A stretch of 39,148 bases of DNA from the NCBI GenBank assembly GCA_049515555.1, contig JBEKTY010000067.1, positions 1-39,148 of the forward strand, given 5' to 3'. Source of the stretch: JBEKTY01 sp049515555 (lineage in GTDB: Bacteria; Planctomycetota; Planctomycetia; Pirellulales; Thermoguttaceae). Shown here in pieces: positions 31,646 to 39,148 of this stretch. The notes beneath the pieces are model-generated. The model had not been told where the DNA came from and ran no database searches. It worked only from the letters and a program-made list of their open reading frames with translations. Position numbers and translations under genes: made by a program. Position 1 is the first letter of the stretch. Each line of letters starts with the position of its first letter.

Positions 31646-34600
31646 ATGATCGGGTTTGCCAAGTATAACATTCCACAGATGATACTTGCCCCCCTCTTGC
31701 TCTTGTTCACCGGTGCACTGCTGCCATCGGCCGTTCCGCTGTCCGCGGCGACGCCAGAGCCGGTCGCTATTGCGGCCTTGCCTAAACTGCACAGCGGCGT
31801 GCCAGCCTATCCGGTTCCGTTCATGGCCGTCGCCCGCACGCCGCATACAATCGCCCCCTTGCCCGGCAGGGCCATCGACATCCAAACCGACTTCGGCTAT
31901 CCGGCCGGTTTTTCCGGACTGGTGGACGCGGCGATCGGATCGGTGGGCTACCCCGGCTATCGCAATTTCTCGAACCTGGACATCGCCTACGACGCCGAGA
32001 AGCTTTGCCTGCTGGTTTGCGTGCCCTATCCTTACGGGCGGAAGACGCGGGCCCAGGCCACCGAGCCCTCGCCCGAGCTGCTCGCCGACGACGTCTTCGA
32101 GGTGCTCATCGATCCGCGCGACGAGCAGGGCCGCTCGAAGGGCCCGCTGTATCGCGTCGTGGGCAACGCCGCCGGCGTGTGCCGGATCGACCGCGACCTG
32201 CCGCAAATCGGCCAGCCGCACCAGGCGTGGCAGGCGGCGGTAAAATACGGCAGCATGATGTGGGACCCCATGGGAAGCTGGATGGCCGCCGTGCAGATTC
32301 CCTTCCACGATCTGGGCGGGGCGCCCAAAGACGGCCAGGTGTGGGGCATCCAGGCCGCCCTCCGCTACGTCGATCCGAAGATCACCGCCGTGCTGTCGCC
32401 GGCCGACGATTTTACCGATCGCGCGCGCTTCGCCCGGCTGCGCTTCGACGCCGGGCGGAGGGCCAATTACCGCTGCCATTGGCTCTCGGCCGACGAGATC
32501 AAGCAGGGGACCTTCTGCGTGGGCGGCATCTTCAGCAACGGCGCCCATGAGCCGGCATGGTTCGACGGCCGCGTGACGCTGCAGAAGGGCGATCGGCCGC
32601 TGGGCGGCGGAACCTTCGCCCACGCCGCCCAGCCGCTCTCGAAATACGACGGCGACATGGAGCCCTGTCGATTCCCGTCGCAAGCCTCCGGTCCCACCCA
32701 GCGCGACACTGTCGCCCGGTTGGTAGTGACCGACCGCCAGGCCGCAACGATCGTGTACGACCAGTTCCTGCCGTACTGGCAAATGGCCCCCGGCGAGCGC
32801 GACTGGCTGAAGCGGCATTTCGCCAGGGAATTCACCTTCCACGCCGGCCCTTATCCGTCCCGCGGCGCGATCGACTACCGCATCGACTGCCAGACGTTGA
32901 TGGAGGCCCTGCCCCAGGCGGCCCGGGCCGTGGTGACGGTCACTAGCGGCGGCCGGCAGTTGGCCCGGCAGGAACAGCCGCTGCCCAAGGACGGCAAGAT
33001 CGCCGAGACGATCAACGTCGGCGCCATGACCGACGGGGCGACGTATGAGATCGCCGCGGCCATCGTCCGCAGCGACTCTCAGCCCCTCAGTACGCAGCGC
33101 GAAACCTTCACGCGGAAGGTCATGCCGTTCGAGACCGCCCCGCCGGCCGGTGTGGCGGACCTGGTGTCGCCGCCCTTCACGCCGCCCAAGATCGGCCAGG
33201 ACAGTATCGCCTGCATCGGGCGGACCTATACGCACGGCCGGCAAGGCCTCTTGGAAAGCCTCGTCGCCGCCGGCCGGGAGCTGCTCGCCGCTCCGGCCAC
33301 TCTGAAGGTGAAGGTCGGCGATCAGGCCGCCGTGGCCCTGGCCGGCGACGCGCCCACGCTGGCCGCCCACGGAAAAGGGCAGGCTGCCTGCCGGCAGACG
33401 TTCGCCGGAGCGGGGCTGAAAATGACGGTCGACGGCCGTTTCGACTACGACGGTTTCTACCGCTTCTCGGTGCTACTCGCGCCCGGCGCGGCGGCGGTGG
33501 ACCTCAAGCAGTGCTACTTGGAGCTGCCCATCCGGGAGTCGCACGCCACGCTCATGGACGCGCCCGTGGAGTGGATGTCGAAGGACTGGCGCCGCTCGAC
33601 CGGCTTTCTTCCCGCGGCGCAAGGCCGCCTATGGGACTCCAAGCGATTCCCCTTCGCCGTGCGGGAGCGCAAGGGCAACATGCCGCCCTACTGCTGGATC
33701 GGCGACGACGACCGCGGCATTGGCTACTCCTGCGCCTCGGACCAGGGCATGCACAACGACGACGCCCTGCCCGCCGTAACCATCGATCGCGAAGGCCGGG
33801 CGGTGGTCTTGCGGGCCTGGTTCGTCAACAAGCCCCTCACGCTCGGTGCGCCGCGGACTTTCCAATTCGCCTTGCAGGCCAGCCCCTATAAACCCCTCGA
33901 TCCTCAACACCGCCTGTGGCGCTGCGGCGTGGCCCGGCCCGAGTGCTGCTACGGACCGTCTGGCCGCTACTTTCACTCGGGCTGGGGAATCGGCTGCTAT
34001 TATCCGACGTACGGGCGATTCCTGGACCTCGACCGGAACGCCGAGGCCATCCGCCGCGTCCGCCGCTCGGGCTACGACTTCATCGCCGCCTCCGCCTCCG
34101 CCTGCTCCGAGTGCGGCGGCACACCCGAGTACCAGCAGTTCTGGCGCGAGTGGGGTAGCGCCCTGGGCTGGGACAAAATGCCCCTGGGTCCCTTGCCGGA
34201 ATGGATGCAGAAACTTATGAAAGACTCGGGCCGGCCCTACACCGGCTACGTGGCCGTGGAAAGCGCCTCCAATAGCGCCCCCAGCAACTTGGACTATCGT
34301 GCCTGGTGGTTCCAGCAGGTGGCCGCCAATTGCGACACGAGCATGATCTACCAGGACAATCCGCCCTACGGCTACTTCGATCAGCCGGCCGTGGGCTACG
34401 GCTACACCCGCGACGACGGCCTGCGCGAGCCGACCTCGGCCACCTGGAACGCGCGGACCTTTATGCGACGGGCCCTGCACATAGCCGTCGAGAGCGGCAC
34501 CCGCAACCCGGCCCCGGGTGTCTATCCCAACATCTGCGGCTCGGCCCAAGCGGGCCGCAGCTTCTGCTTCCGCGGCCTCATAGGCGAAGACCTCGAGTCC

Positions 34601-35800
34601 GACCAGATCCCGCTGGGCGCCATGCGGGTCTGGTTCTCCCCGCAGTGGGGCATGAACATCGACTGGCTCATGCAAGAGCCCAACGCCGGCGCCAGCCTCA
34701 AGTATTGGCGGGCCCTTTGCAGCCGCCTCTTCCTGCTGGACGTGACCTCCTTCGCCCGCTGGGATTCGGCCGACCAGGCCGCCTGCTGGCTGGCGGCCCT
34801 GGATCTGTTCTGGCTGGATGATCCGACGCTCGTCTGGCACCCTTATTTCCGCAATCCCACAATCAATTCTACGGTGCGGCCCTCTACGCTCGTTTCCAGC
34901 TACACCGCGCGGGGCCGCGCGCTCGTGGTCGTCTCCAACCAGGCGGCCGACGACGTGGTGGAAAACGTGACCCTGGCCGATCTGGCCCCCTTCGGCGCCG
35001 GCGGACTGAGCCACTACTATGATGCGGAGACGGGCGAGGAAATCGAGCAGACCGGGGACTGTCCCAATTTTCGTCCGCCTGGGGACTGTCCCAATTTTCG
35101 TCCGACGAAAATGGGACTGTCCCCCTCGGCCGCCACACCCGCCGCCCTCCGCCTGCATGTGGCCGCCAACGATTTCCGCCTGGTGCTGGGGCTGGTGCGC
35201 CCGTGGCCCTTCGCCGCGAAGAATGCCCTGGCCATGCCGGACCTGCCCGCGCAATCATCGCTCGACGCCCGCCGCACCGTCACGGCCCTGTGCCGGCAAC
35301 TGCTGATCGCACCCAAGGTGACGGCCGTCGATGGCGGGCACCGCCTGACCGAAGCCTGGGTGCAAGGAATGCTCGCCCACTTCCACGCCCAGCCCGAGAA
35401 TTTCGTCTACCTCGACCACGCGGCTTGCGCCGCGATCGATTTGGGCGACAAGAGCATTCAGACGGCCCTGCTGTACGACAAGAAGCGCCAAGCGCTGCTG
35501 GCCGTTTATTTCAATCCCACGACGACCGACCGTTTATTGCGGGGCAACGTGCGCTCAGCACTCGACCGGCAGGTAAACCGCACCGCCTTCGGCTACGTGC
35601 TGGACCCGGTCCGCGGTACCTCGCAATGGAATGTGATCGACGTTCCGGCCGGCAGCGGAAGGCTGGAACTGCTGTACCCCGACTCCGACGACTATGGCCA
35701 TCTGCGGCGCGGCCCCTTCGCCCAAGGCACACTGTGGACCAACCTCCGCCAGGCGCTCGCGGCCAGGAAGAAGGAAATGCAATCTTCGTCCGGCAAGTAA
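31646..35800 (+). CDS. Large secreted protein with CBM9-like and GH123-like domains
   Basis: This exported protein has about 1384 residues. After the signal region come a CBM9/DOMON-like sugar-binding domain (about 80-275; NLDIAYDAEKLCLLVCVPYP, DDVFEVLIDP) and beta-sandwich segments. A GH123 N-terminal-like domain (about 560-740; WIGDDDRGIGYSCASDQGMH) precedes a barrel-like region (about 760-1100; GWGIGCYYPTYGRFLDLDRN, MIYQDNPPYGY). The C-terminal part is a beta domain. Catalytic acids cannot be assigned, and hexosaminidase-type activity is only suggested by GH123 relatives. Residues about 1137-1160 are an in-frame repeat insertion. The start is uncertain: ATG 31646 gives a better signal n-region (MIGFAKYNIPQ) but lies inside the IS-like cassette end; ATG 31679 lies just outside it. 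Confidence 0.75.
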   Translation: MIGFAKYNIPQMILAPLLLLFTGALLPSAVPLSAATPEPVAIAALPKLHSGVPAYPVPFMAVARTPHTIAPLPGRAIDIQTDFGYPAGFSGLVDAAIGSVGYPGYRNFSNLDIAYDAEKLCLLVCVPYPYGRKTRAQATEPSPELLADDVFEVLIDPRDEQGRSKGPLYRVVGNAAGVCRIDRDLPQIGQPHQAWQAAVKYGSMMWDPMGSWMAAVQIPFHDLGGAPKDGQVWGIQAALRYVDPKITAVLSPADDFTDRARFARLRFDAGRRANYRCHWLSADEIKQGTFCVGGIFSNGAHEPAWFDGRVTLQKGDRPLGGGTFAHAAQPLSKYDGDMEPCRFPSQASGPTQRDTVARLVVTDRQAATIVYDQFLPYWQMAPGERDWLKRHFAREFTFHAGPYPSRGAIDYRIDCQTLMEALPQAARAVVTVTSGGRQLARQEQPLPKDGKIAETINVGAMTDGATYEIAAAIVRSDSQPLSTQRETFTRKVMPFETAPPAGVADLVSPPFTPPKIGQDSIACIGRTYTHGRQGLLESLVAAGRELLAAPATLKVKVGDQAAVALAGDAPTLAAHGKGQAACRQTFAGAGLKMTVDGRFDYDGFYRFSVLLAPGAAAVDLKQCYLELPIRESHATLMDAPVEWMSKDWRRSTGFLPAAQGRLWDSKRFPFAVRERKGNMPPYCWIGDDDRGIGYSCASDQGMHNDDALPAVTIDREGRAVVLRAWFVNKPLTLGAPRTFQFALQASPYKPLDPQHRLWRCGVARPECCYGPSGRYFHSGWGIGCYYPTYGRFLDLDRNAEAIRRVRRSGYDFIAASASACSECGGTPEYQQFWREWGSALGWDKMPLGPLPEWMQKLMKDSGRPYTGYVAVESASNSAPSNLDYRAWWFQQVAANCDTSMIYQDNPPYGYFDQPAVGYGYTRDDGLREPTSATWNARTFMRRALHIAVESGTRNPAPGVYPNICGSAQAGRSFCFRGLIGEDLESDQIPLGAMRVWFSPQWGMNIDWLMQEPNAGASLKYWRALCSRLFLLDVTSFARWDSADQAACWLAALDLFWLDDPTLVWHPYFRNPTINSTVRPSTLVSSYTARGRALVVVSNQAADDVVENVTLADLAPFGAGGLSHYYDAETGEEIEQTGDCPNFRPPGDCPNFRPTKMGLSPSAATPAALRLHVAANDFRLVLGLVRPWPFAAKNALAMPDLPAQSSLDARRTVTALCRQLLIAPKVTAVDGGHRLTEAWVQGMLAHFHAQPENFVYLDHAACAAIDLGDKSIQTALLYDKKRQALLAVYFNPTTTDRLLRGNVRSALDRQVNRTAFGYVLDPVRGTSQWNVIDVPAGSGRLELLYPDSDDYGHLRRGPFAQGTLWTNLRQALAARKKEMQSSSGK
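31653..31673. repeat. Right terminal inverted repeat of the IS1595-like cassette
   Basis: GGTTTGCCAAGTATAACATT followed by C. It is complementary to 30240-30260 at 18 of 21 positions. It lies 39 bases upstream of the chimeric transposase start, the expected place for an IS end, and within the possible 5' codons of the divergent gene. Confidence 0.55.
35054..35124. repeat. GGGGACTGTCCC repeat inserted in frame within the 1384-residue gene
   Basis: Two 24-base direct copies (35054-35077 and 35081-35104; start GGGGACTGTCCCAATTTTCG) lie 27 bases apart. An inverted copy ends in GGGACTGTCCCC at 35124. They encode GDCPNFRPP, GDCPNFRPT and KMGLSPS without breaking the frame. The inverted copy can pair with the second direct copy through TTTTCGTC. 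Confidence 0.9.
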
Positions 35801-35825
35801 CTGTGTTTCATGAGGACCGCACAGA

Positions 35826-35970
35826 CTCTCCCGCTCCCTCCGGGAGAGGGTCGGGGTGAGGGGAACCTGCGTCGGCCACGAAAACTCGAAAGGCCGGGTC
35901 ATCACGTATTGCCCCTCACCCTAGCCCTCTCCCGGAGGGAGAGGGGACCGGGCACCCCAATTTGCAAAAC
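35826..35970. repeat. Family-2 palindromic element in the leader of the LamG/esterase gene
   Basis: The hairpin units at 35834-35850 and 35925-35946 are inverted relative to each other. The element ends with CACCCCAATTTGCAAAAC (35953-35970), 28 bases before the ATG. The sequence matches the copy at 15832-15985 through the GGGGTGAGGGGAACCTG shoulder and the end motif. Confidence 0.8.
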
Positions 35971-35998
35971 GCCAGCCACAACGACGGAGAACTTCCCA

Positions 35999-38900
35999 AT
36001 GACAAAAACCATCGCACACATGCTGACAGTATTTGCCATGGCCTTGCTCCTGGCCCCGCCGGTGCGGTCGGGCGCTACCCAGGAGCAACCCGCTGGGGCT
36101 GCGGCCAAGTACCGGGGCTGTCAACATTCAGGTTCCCTCTACATCTTGACCACGCCCGAGGGCGCGGATTTGCCGGCCACGGCCTCGGAAGAGGGCTTCC
36201 CGCTGCTGGTGCGGCTGACGAGCGACTTCTTCAATTTCAGCCAGGCCCAGGCCAACGGCGAGGACATTCGTTTCACCGGCGGCGGCGCGCCGCTGGCCTA
36301 TCAGATCGACGACTGGGATGCGGCCAGCGGAACCGCCAGCATCTGGGTCCGCGTGCCGAAGATCAAGGGCAACGCCCGGCAGGAGATAAGAATGTACTGG
36401 GGCCAGCCCGATGCGGTCAGTCGGTCCAGCGGAACCGCGGTGTTCAATGCGTCCAACGGATATCTCGGCGTCTGGCACATGAGCCAGCCGGTGAAGGATG
36501 AGGTTGGCAAGCTCGAATCGCACGATACGGGCACCACGTCTTCTGCCGGCATTATCGGCCAGAGTCGGCGCTTCGGCCCAGGCAAGGGGATCAACTGCGG
36601 CGAAGACATCACCACCCTTCCGCGCGGCTCCAGTCCTCATTCTTCCGAAGCCTGGTTCCGGGCCGAGAAGCCCAACGCCACCGTCCTGGCCTGGGGCAAC
36701 GAGCAGGGCCAGGGTAAAGTGGTGATGCAACTGGCCAGTCCGCCGCATATCAACATGGATTGCTATTTTTCAGGCGGAAACGTTGCCAGCACCAACAGGC
36801 TCCCCATTGCCCAATGGATTCATGTGGCCCACACCTACAAGCACGGCGATTCACGGATCTACGTGAATGGGGTTCTGGACGGCGTCCGCACGACCAAAGG
36901 CGCCCCGCTGGCCATCAAGAGCCCGGCCAGGATGTATATCGGCGGCTGGTACAACAACTACGGCTTCGTCGGCGACATCGACGAGGTGCGCATCTCAGAT
37001 GTCGCTCGCTCGCCCGACTGGGTGCGGCTGGAATACGAGAACCAGAAACCCCTGCAAACGCTGGCCGGGCCGCTGGTGCCCGCCGGCGCCGACTTCTCGG
37101 TCTCAGAGAAGAAAATGAACTTACTGGAAGGCGCCAGCACCAGCGTAACGGCCAAGGCCGGCGGTGCGCAGAAGGTCTATTGGATCCTGAAAAGAGGCTC
37201 GCGGGAACAAATCGCCGCCGTGGACCGGTTAAGTTTCACCTTTGACGCCGGCCGGGTGGCGGAAGACGAGTCGCTCACGATTCAACTCAAGGCGATTTGC
37301 GCCAACGAAATCAAGATTCGGAACATACCCGTCACCATCAAGAAGTCGATTCCTGATCCGGCGTTCACACTGCAAGCGCCTGCCAAGTGGGACGGACGGG
37401 AGTCGATCGAGCTTGTGCCGCAAATCGCCAATTTTAGGGAAATGCAGGCCAAGGGCGTCGGTGCGCTGAAGTATAACTGGACCGTTTCCGGCATGGCCGT
37501 GATAAAGGAAATTGCGCCCGGCAAGCTCCTGCTCAAGCGTGCGCAGAACAGCGGCACGCTCGTCGTGAAGCTGGGCCTCAGCAACGGCGGCACGGAGATT
37601 TCGCGCGCGGCCACGATAACGGTCAAGGAGCCTGCCAAGGATGCGTGGGTCGAGCGCACGCCGGACAAGGACGAGAAACCGGTCGACCATCAGTTCTACG
37701 CCCGCGACGACGGCAATGAAGGCACGCTGTACTACAACGGCTCGTTGTCCAACGCCGCCGACGCCGTCTTTCTGAAGGTCTATGCCGGCGACAAGCTTTT
37801 CAAGACCGAAAGCCGGAAACTCGCGGCGGACAAGACTTATGCGTTCTCGATCAAGCTCAAGCCGGGACTCATCAAGTACAAAGTGGAGTTCGGGACCACC
37901 ACGGGCGGCCGCGAGACGGTTCTGCATACGGTTGCCGACCTGGTGTGCGGGGATGCCTACCTGATTGACGGTCAATCCAACGCGCTGGCCGTGGATTGGG
38001 GGCCGGGCGAGCACCCCGACACAAGCCCGTGGATCCGAACTTTCGGTTCCCCGGGCGGGGATGCCGGCAAGGGCTGGGCCAATGCGGTCCGTCGCCATGG
38101 CCCATGCGAGATCGGCTATTGGGGCATGGACCTCGCCCGCCGCCTGCTGGAAAGCCGGAAGATGCCGATCTGCATCATCAACGGCGCGGTCGGAGGCACC
38201 TTGATCGAGATGCACCAGCGAAATCCCGCCAATCATACCGATCCGCAGACGATCTACGGACGCTTGTTGCGGCGGGTGGAACTGGCCCGGCTGACCCACG
38301 GCATTCGCGGCGCCTTCTGGCACCAGGGCGAGAACGACCAGGAAGCCCAGGGCGCCACCGGCGGCTACGGCTGGGAGAAGTACCAGCAGTATTTCGTAGA
38401 CATGTCGGCCGCCTGGAAAGAGGATTATCCCAATCTTCAGCGATACTACATCTTCCAGATCTGGCCCAACTCGTGCTCCATGGGCGGCCGCCCGTCCAGC
38501 GACAAGCTGCGCGACGAGCAGCGAACCTTGCCGCGCCTCTACTCCAATATGAGCATCATGTCCACGTTGGGCATCAAGCCTCCCGGGCCCTGCCATTTTC
38601 CTCCCGCCGGCTACGCCGAGATGGCCCGGTTGATAACCCCGCTCGTGGAGCGCGACAACTACGGAAAGGTCTTCCAGAACCCCATTACGCCTCCCGACCT
38701 GAAGAAGGCATACTATACCAGCGGCACGCGGAATGAGATTGCGCTGGAGTTCGACCAGCCCATGGCCTGGAACGACGCCCTGACCACTCAGTTCTACCTG
38801 GACGGCAAAGAGGGCCGGGTGGCCTCGGGCGCCGTCTCCGCAAACGTGGTCACGCTCAAGCTGCCCTCGTCGGCCGACGCGAAAACGATCACCTACCTTG

Positions 38901-39037
38901 TCGACAAGAAGTGGGACGATAAGAACCTGCTGTACGGCCGGAACGGCATCGCCGCGCTCACCTTCTGCGAGGCGGCAATCTCGCCCGCACAATCGGTTTC
39001 CCCTCTCCTTCCGGGAGAGGGGCAGGGGGTGGTCTGA
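35999..39037 (+). CDS. Large secreted DUF2341/LamG/sialate O-acetylesterase-like protein
   Basis: This exported protein has 1012 residues. A signal peptide (about 1-25) is followed by a DUF2341-like domain (about 55-150; GFPLLVRLTSDFFNFSQAQA, MYWGQPDA) and a LamG/concanavalin-like domain (about 160-345; WIHVAHTYKHGDSRIYVNGV, GDIDEVRISDVARSPDWV). Ig-like segments (about 360-650) precede an SGNH/SASA-type esterase (about 655-880) with DGQSNA (Ser660 as nucleophile), FWHQGENDQE and CHFPPAGYAEMARL (His). It probably deacetylates acetylated sugars at the cell surface. A GGAGA site precedes the ATG. The C-terminal residues SPLLPGEGQGVV are encoded by a family-2 repeat fragment that also supplies the stop. 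Confidence 0.83.
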   Translation: MTKTIAHMLTVFAMALLLAPPVRSGATQEQPAGAAAKYRGCQHSGSLYILTTPEGADLPATASEEGFPLLVRLTSDFFNFSQAQANGEDIRFTGGGAPLAYQIDDWDAASGTASIWVRVPKIKGNARQEIRMYWGQPDAVSRSSGTAVFNASNGYLGVWHMSQPVKDEVGKLESHDTGTTSSAGIIGQSRRFGPGKGINCGEDITTLPRGSSPHSSEAWFRAEKPNATVLAWGNEQGQGKVVMQLASPPHINMDCYFSGGNVASTNRLPIAQWIHVAHTYKHGDSRIYVNGVLDGVRTTKGAPLAIKSPARMYIGGWYNNYGFVGDIDEVRISDVARSPDWVRLEYENQKPLQTLAGPLVPAGADFSVSEKKMNLLEGASTSVTAKAGGAQKVYWILKRGSREQIAAVDRLSFTFDAGRVAEDESLTIQLKAICANEIKIRNIPVTIKKSIPDPAFTLQAPAKWDGRESIELVPQIANFREMQAKGVGALKYNWTVSGMAVIKEIAPGKLLLKRAQNSGTLVVKLGLSNGGTEISRAATITVKEPAKDAWVERTPDKDEKPVDHQFYARDDGNEGTLYYNGSLSNAADAVFLKVYAGDKLFKTESRKLAADKTYAFSIKLKPGLIKYKVEFGTTTGGRETVLHTVADLVCGDAYLIDGQSNALAVDWGPGEHPDTSPWIRTFGSPGGDAGKGWANAVRRHGPCEIGYWGMDLARRLLESRKMPICIINGAVGGTLIEMHQRNPANHTDPQTIYGRLLRRVELARLTHGIRGAFWHQGENDQEAQGATGGYGWEKYQQYFVDMSAAWKEDYPNLQRYYIFQIWPNSCSMGGRPSSDKLRDEQRTLPRLYSNMSIMSTLGIKPPGPCHFPPAGYAEMARLITPLVERDNYGKVFQNPITPPDLKKAYYTSGTRNEIALEFDQPMAWNDALTTQFYLDGKEGRVASGAVSANVVTLKLPSSADAKTITYLVDKKWDDKNLLYGRNGIAALTFCEAAISPAQSVSPLLPGEGQGVV
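39000..39033. repeat. Partial family-2 repeat at the 3' end of the esterase gene
   Basis: CCCCTCTCCTTCCGGGAGAG and the following GGGCAGGGGG match the hairpin and shoulder of the family-2 element. Only one hairpin is present. It lies inside the last codons of the preceding coding sequence. Confidence 0.7.
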
Positions 39038-39086
39038 ATAAAACCCAATAATTTTGGCAAACTGGGCTTGTTAGGTTCTTTGAAAT

Positions 39087-39147
39087 CTGTTGCGCTCCCT
39101 CGTGCATACGAACTGGAAACAAGTTCCAAAGCGAAGGAGCGCAACAG
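39087..39147. repeat. 12-bp inverted repeat at the window end
   Basis: CTGTTGCGCTCC (39087-39098) and its exact complement (39136-39147) flank 37 bases that include AACTGGAAACAAGTTCC. It may be a terminator for the esterase gene or the edge of another repeat that continues outside the window. The stretch 39038-39148 shows no gene on the plus strand. Confidence 0.6.
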
Positions 39148-39148
39148 T

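Larger units (their letters stand above)
30240..31673 (-). mobile_element. IS1595-like cassette with chimeric transposase and unknown-function module
   Basis: Imperfect 21-bp terminal inverted repeats (18 of 21 matching) bound 1434 bases with three minus-strand genes. These are a transposase-N-terminus fusion (30871-31614), a DUF7689-like gene (30374-30874) and a small basic protein (30301-30441). The zinc-ribbon/HTH part is of IS1595 type, but the DDE nuclease domain is absent, so the element cannot move on its own. No 8-bp target duplication is evident: the flanks read GCCCAGGC and CACAGATG. It is inserted eight bases after the uronate-isomerase-like stop and at the 5' edge of the large CBM9/GH123-like gene. 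Confidence 0.6.

Noticed and set aside
31442..33370. 642-codon open frame on the minus strand
   Set aside because: It is antisense to the CBM9/GH123-like gene and out of frame with the cassette genes. The low-complexity Gly/Val/Arg composition marks a shadow frame.
38893..39144. 83-codon open frame on the minus strand at the window end
   Set aside because: It overlaps the esterase C-terminus and family-2 repeat in antisense, is shaped by the repeat and shows no family motif.

Overview
This 39 kb GC-rich window reads as a chromosomal fragment of a member of the Planctomycetota, probably an uncultured one. I infer this from three things. Secreted polysaccharide-degrading enzymes are dense. Beta-helix, LamG, CBM9-like and formylglycine-generating-enzyme-like secreted proteins are common. 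Intergenic palindromic repeats are abundant, including the type whose spurious translation reads WHVPERSEGR. No rRNA, tRNA or CRISPR array was seen. The first 136 bases are homopolymer G/C runs and look like a bad contig end. All assignments come from reading the sequence; no search was run.

Layout. 1-634: poor-quality edge plus a large nested palindrome. 635-6018: a secreted acetylxylan-esterase-like protein, an URO-D-superfamily protein, a small heat-shock protein and a B12-binding radical SAM protein. 6334-8903 (minus): a fused iron-sulfur L-serine dehydratase translationally coupled to an ornithine-cyclodeaminase/mu-crystallin family enzyme. 8967-11733 (minus): a truncated pseudogene, then an NfeD-like/flotillin pair. 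11975-14627: a secreted beta-helix protein and a degenerate FGE-like protein. 14860-24351: a sugar-binding lipoprotein with no transporter beside it, a GH141-like beta-helix enzyme, a GH29 fucosidase with an URO-D-like protein behind it, and a GH36 alpha-galactosidase.

24352-30231 is a five-gene plus-strand operon: acetyl esterase, PfkB kinase, class I aldolase, xylose-isomerase-like TIM barrel and uronate-isomerase-like amidohydrolase. Its gene content suggests deacetylation, isomerisation, phosphorylation and aldol cleavage of an imported sugar or uronate. 31646-39037 holds two very large secreted proteins: a CBM9/GH123-like one, and a DUF2341/LamG/sialate O-acetylesterase one.

The most unusual locus is 30240-31673. 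Imperfect 21-bp terminal inverted repeats bound a minus-strand three-gene cassette. Its first protein keeps the zinc-ribbon/helix-turn-helix N-terminus of an IS1595-type transposase, but the DDE catalytic domain is replaced by a conserved domain of unknown function (HPAYQQIIGMG...DHWDWAL). A DUF7689-like gene (GTGA overlap) and a small basic protein (overlapping in another frame) follow. It looks like an insertion-sequence shell carrying, and fused to, an unknown two- or three-gene module.

At least six repeat families occupy nearly every intergenic gap. Some enter genes: one supplies an in-frame insertion in the 1384-residue protein, and two supply C-terminal tails. One copy sits inside the sugar operon flanked by a 20-bp direct repeat, and removing it restores an ordinary 29-bp gene spacing.
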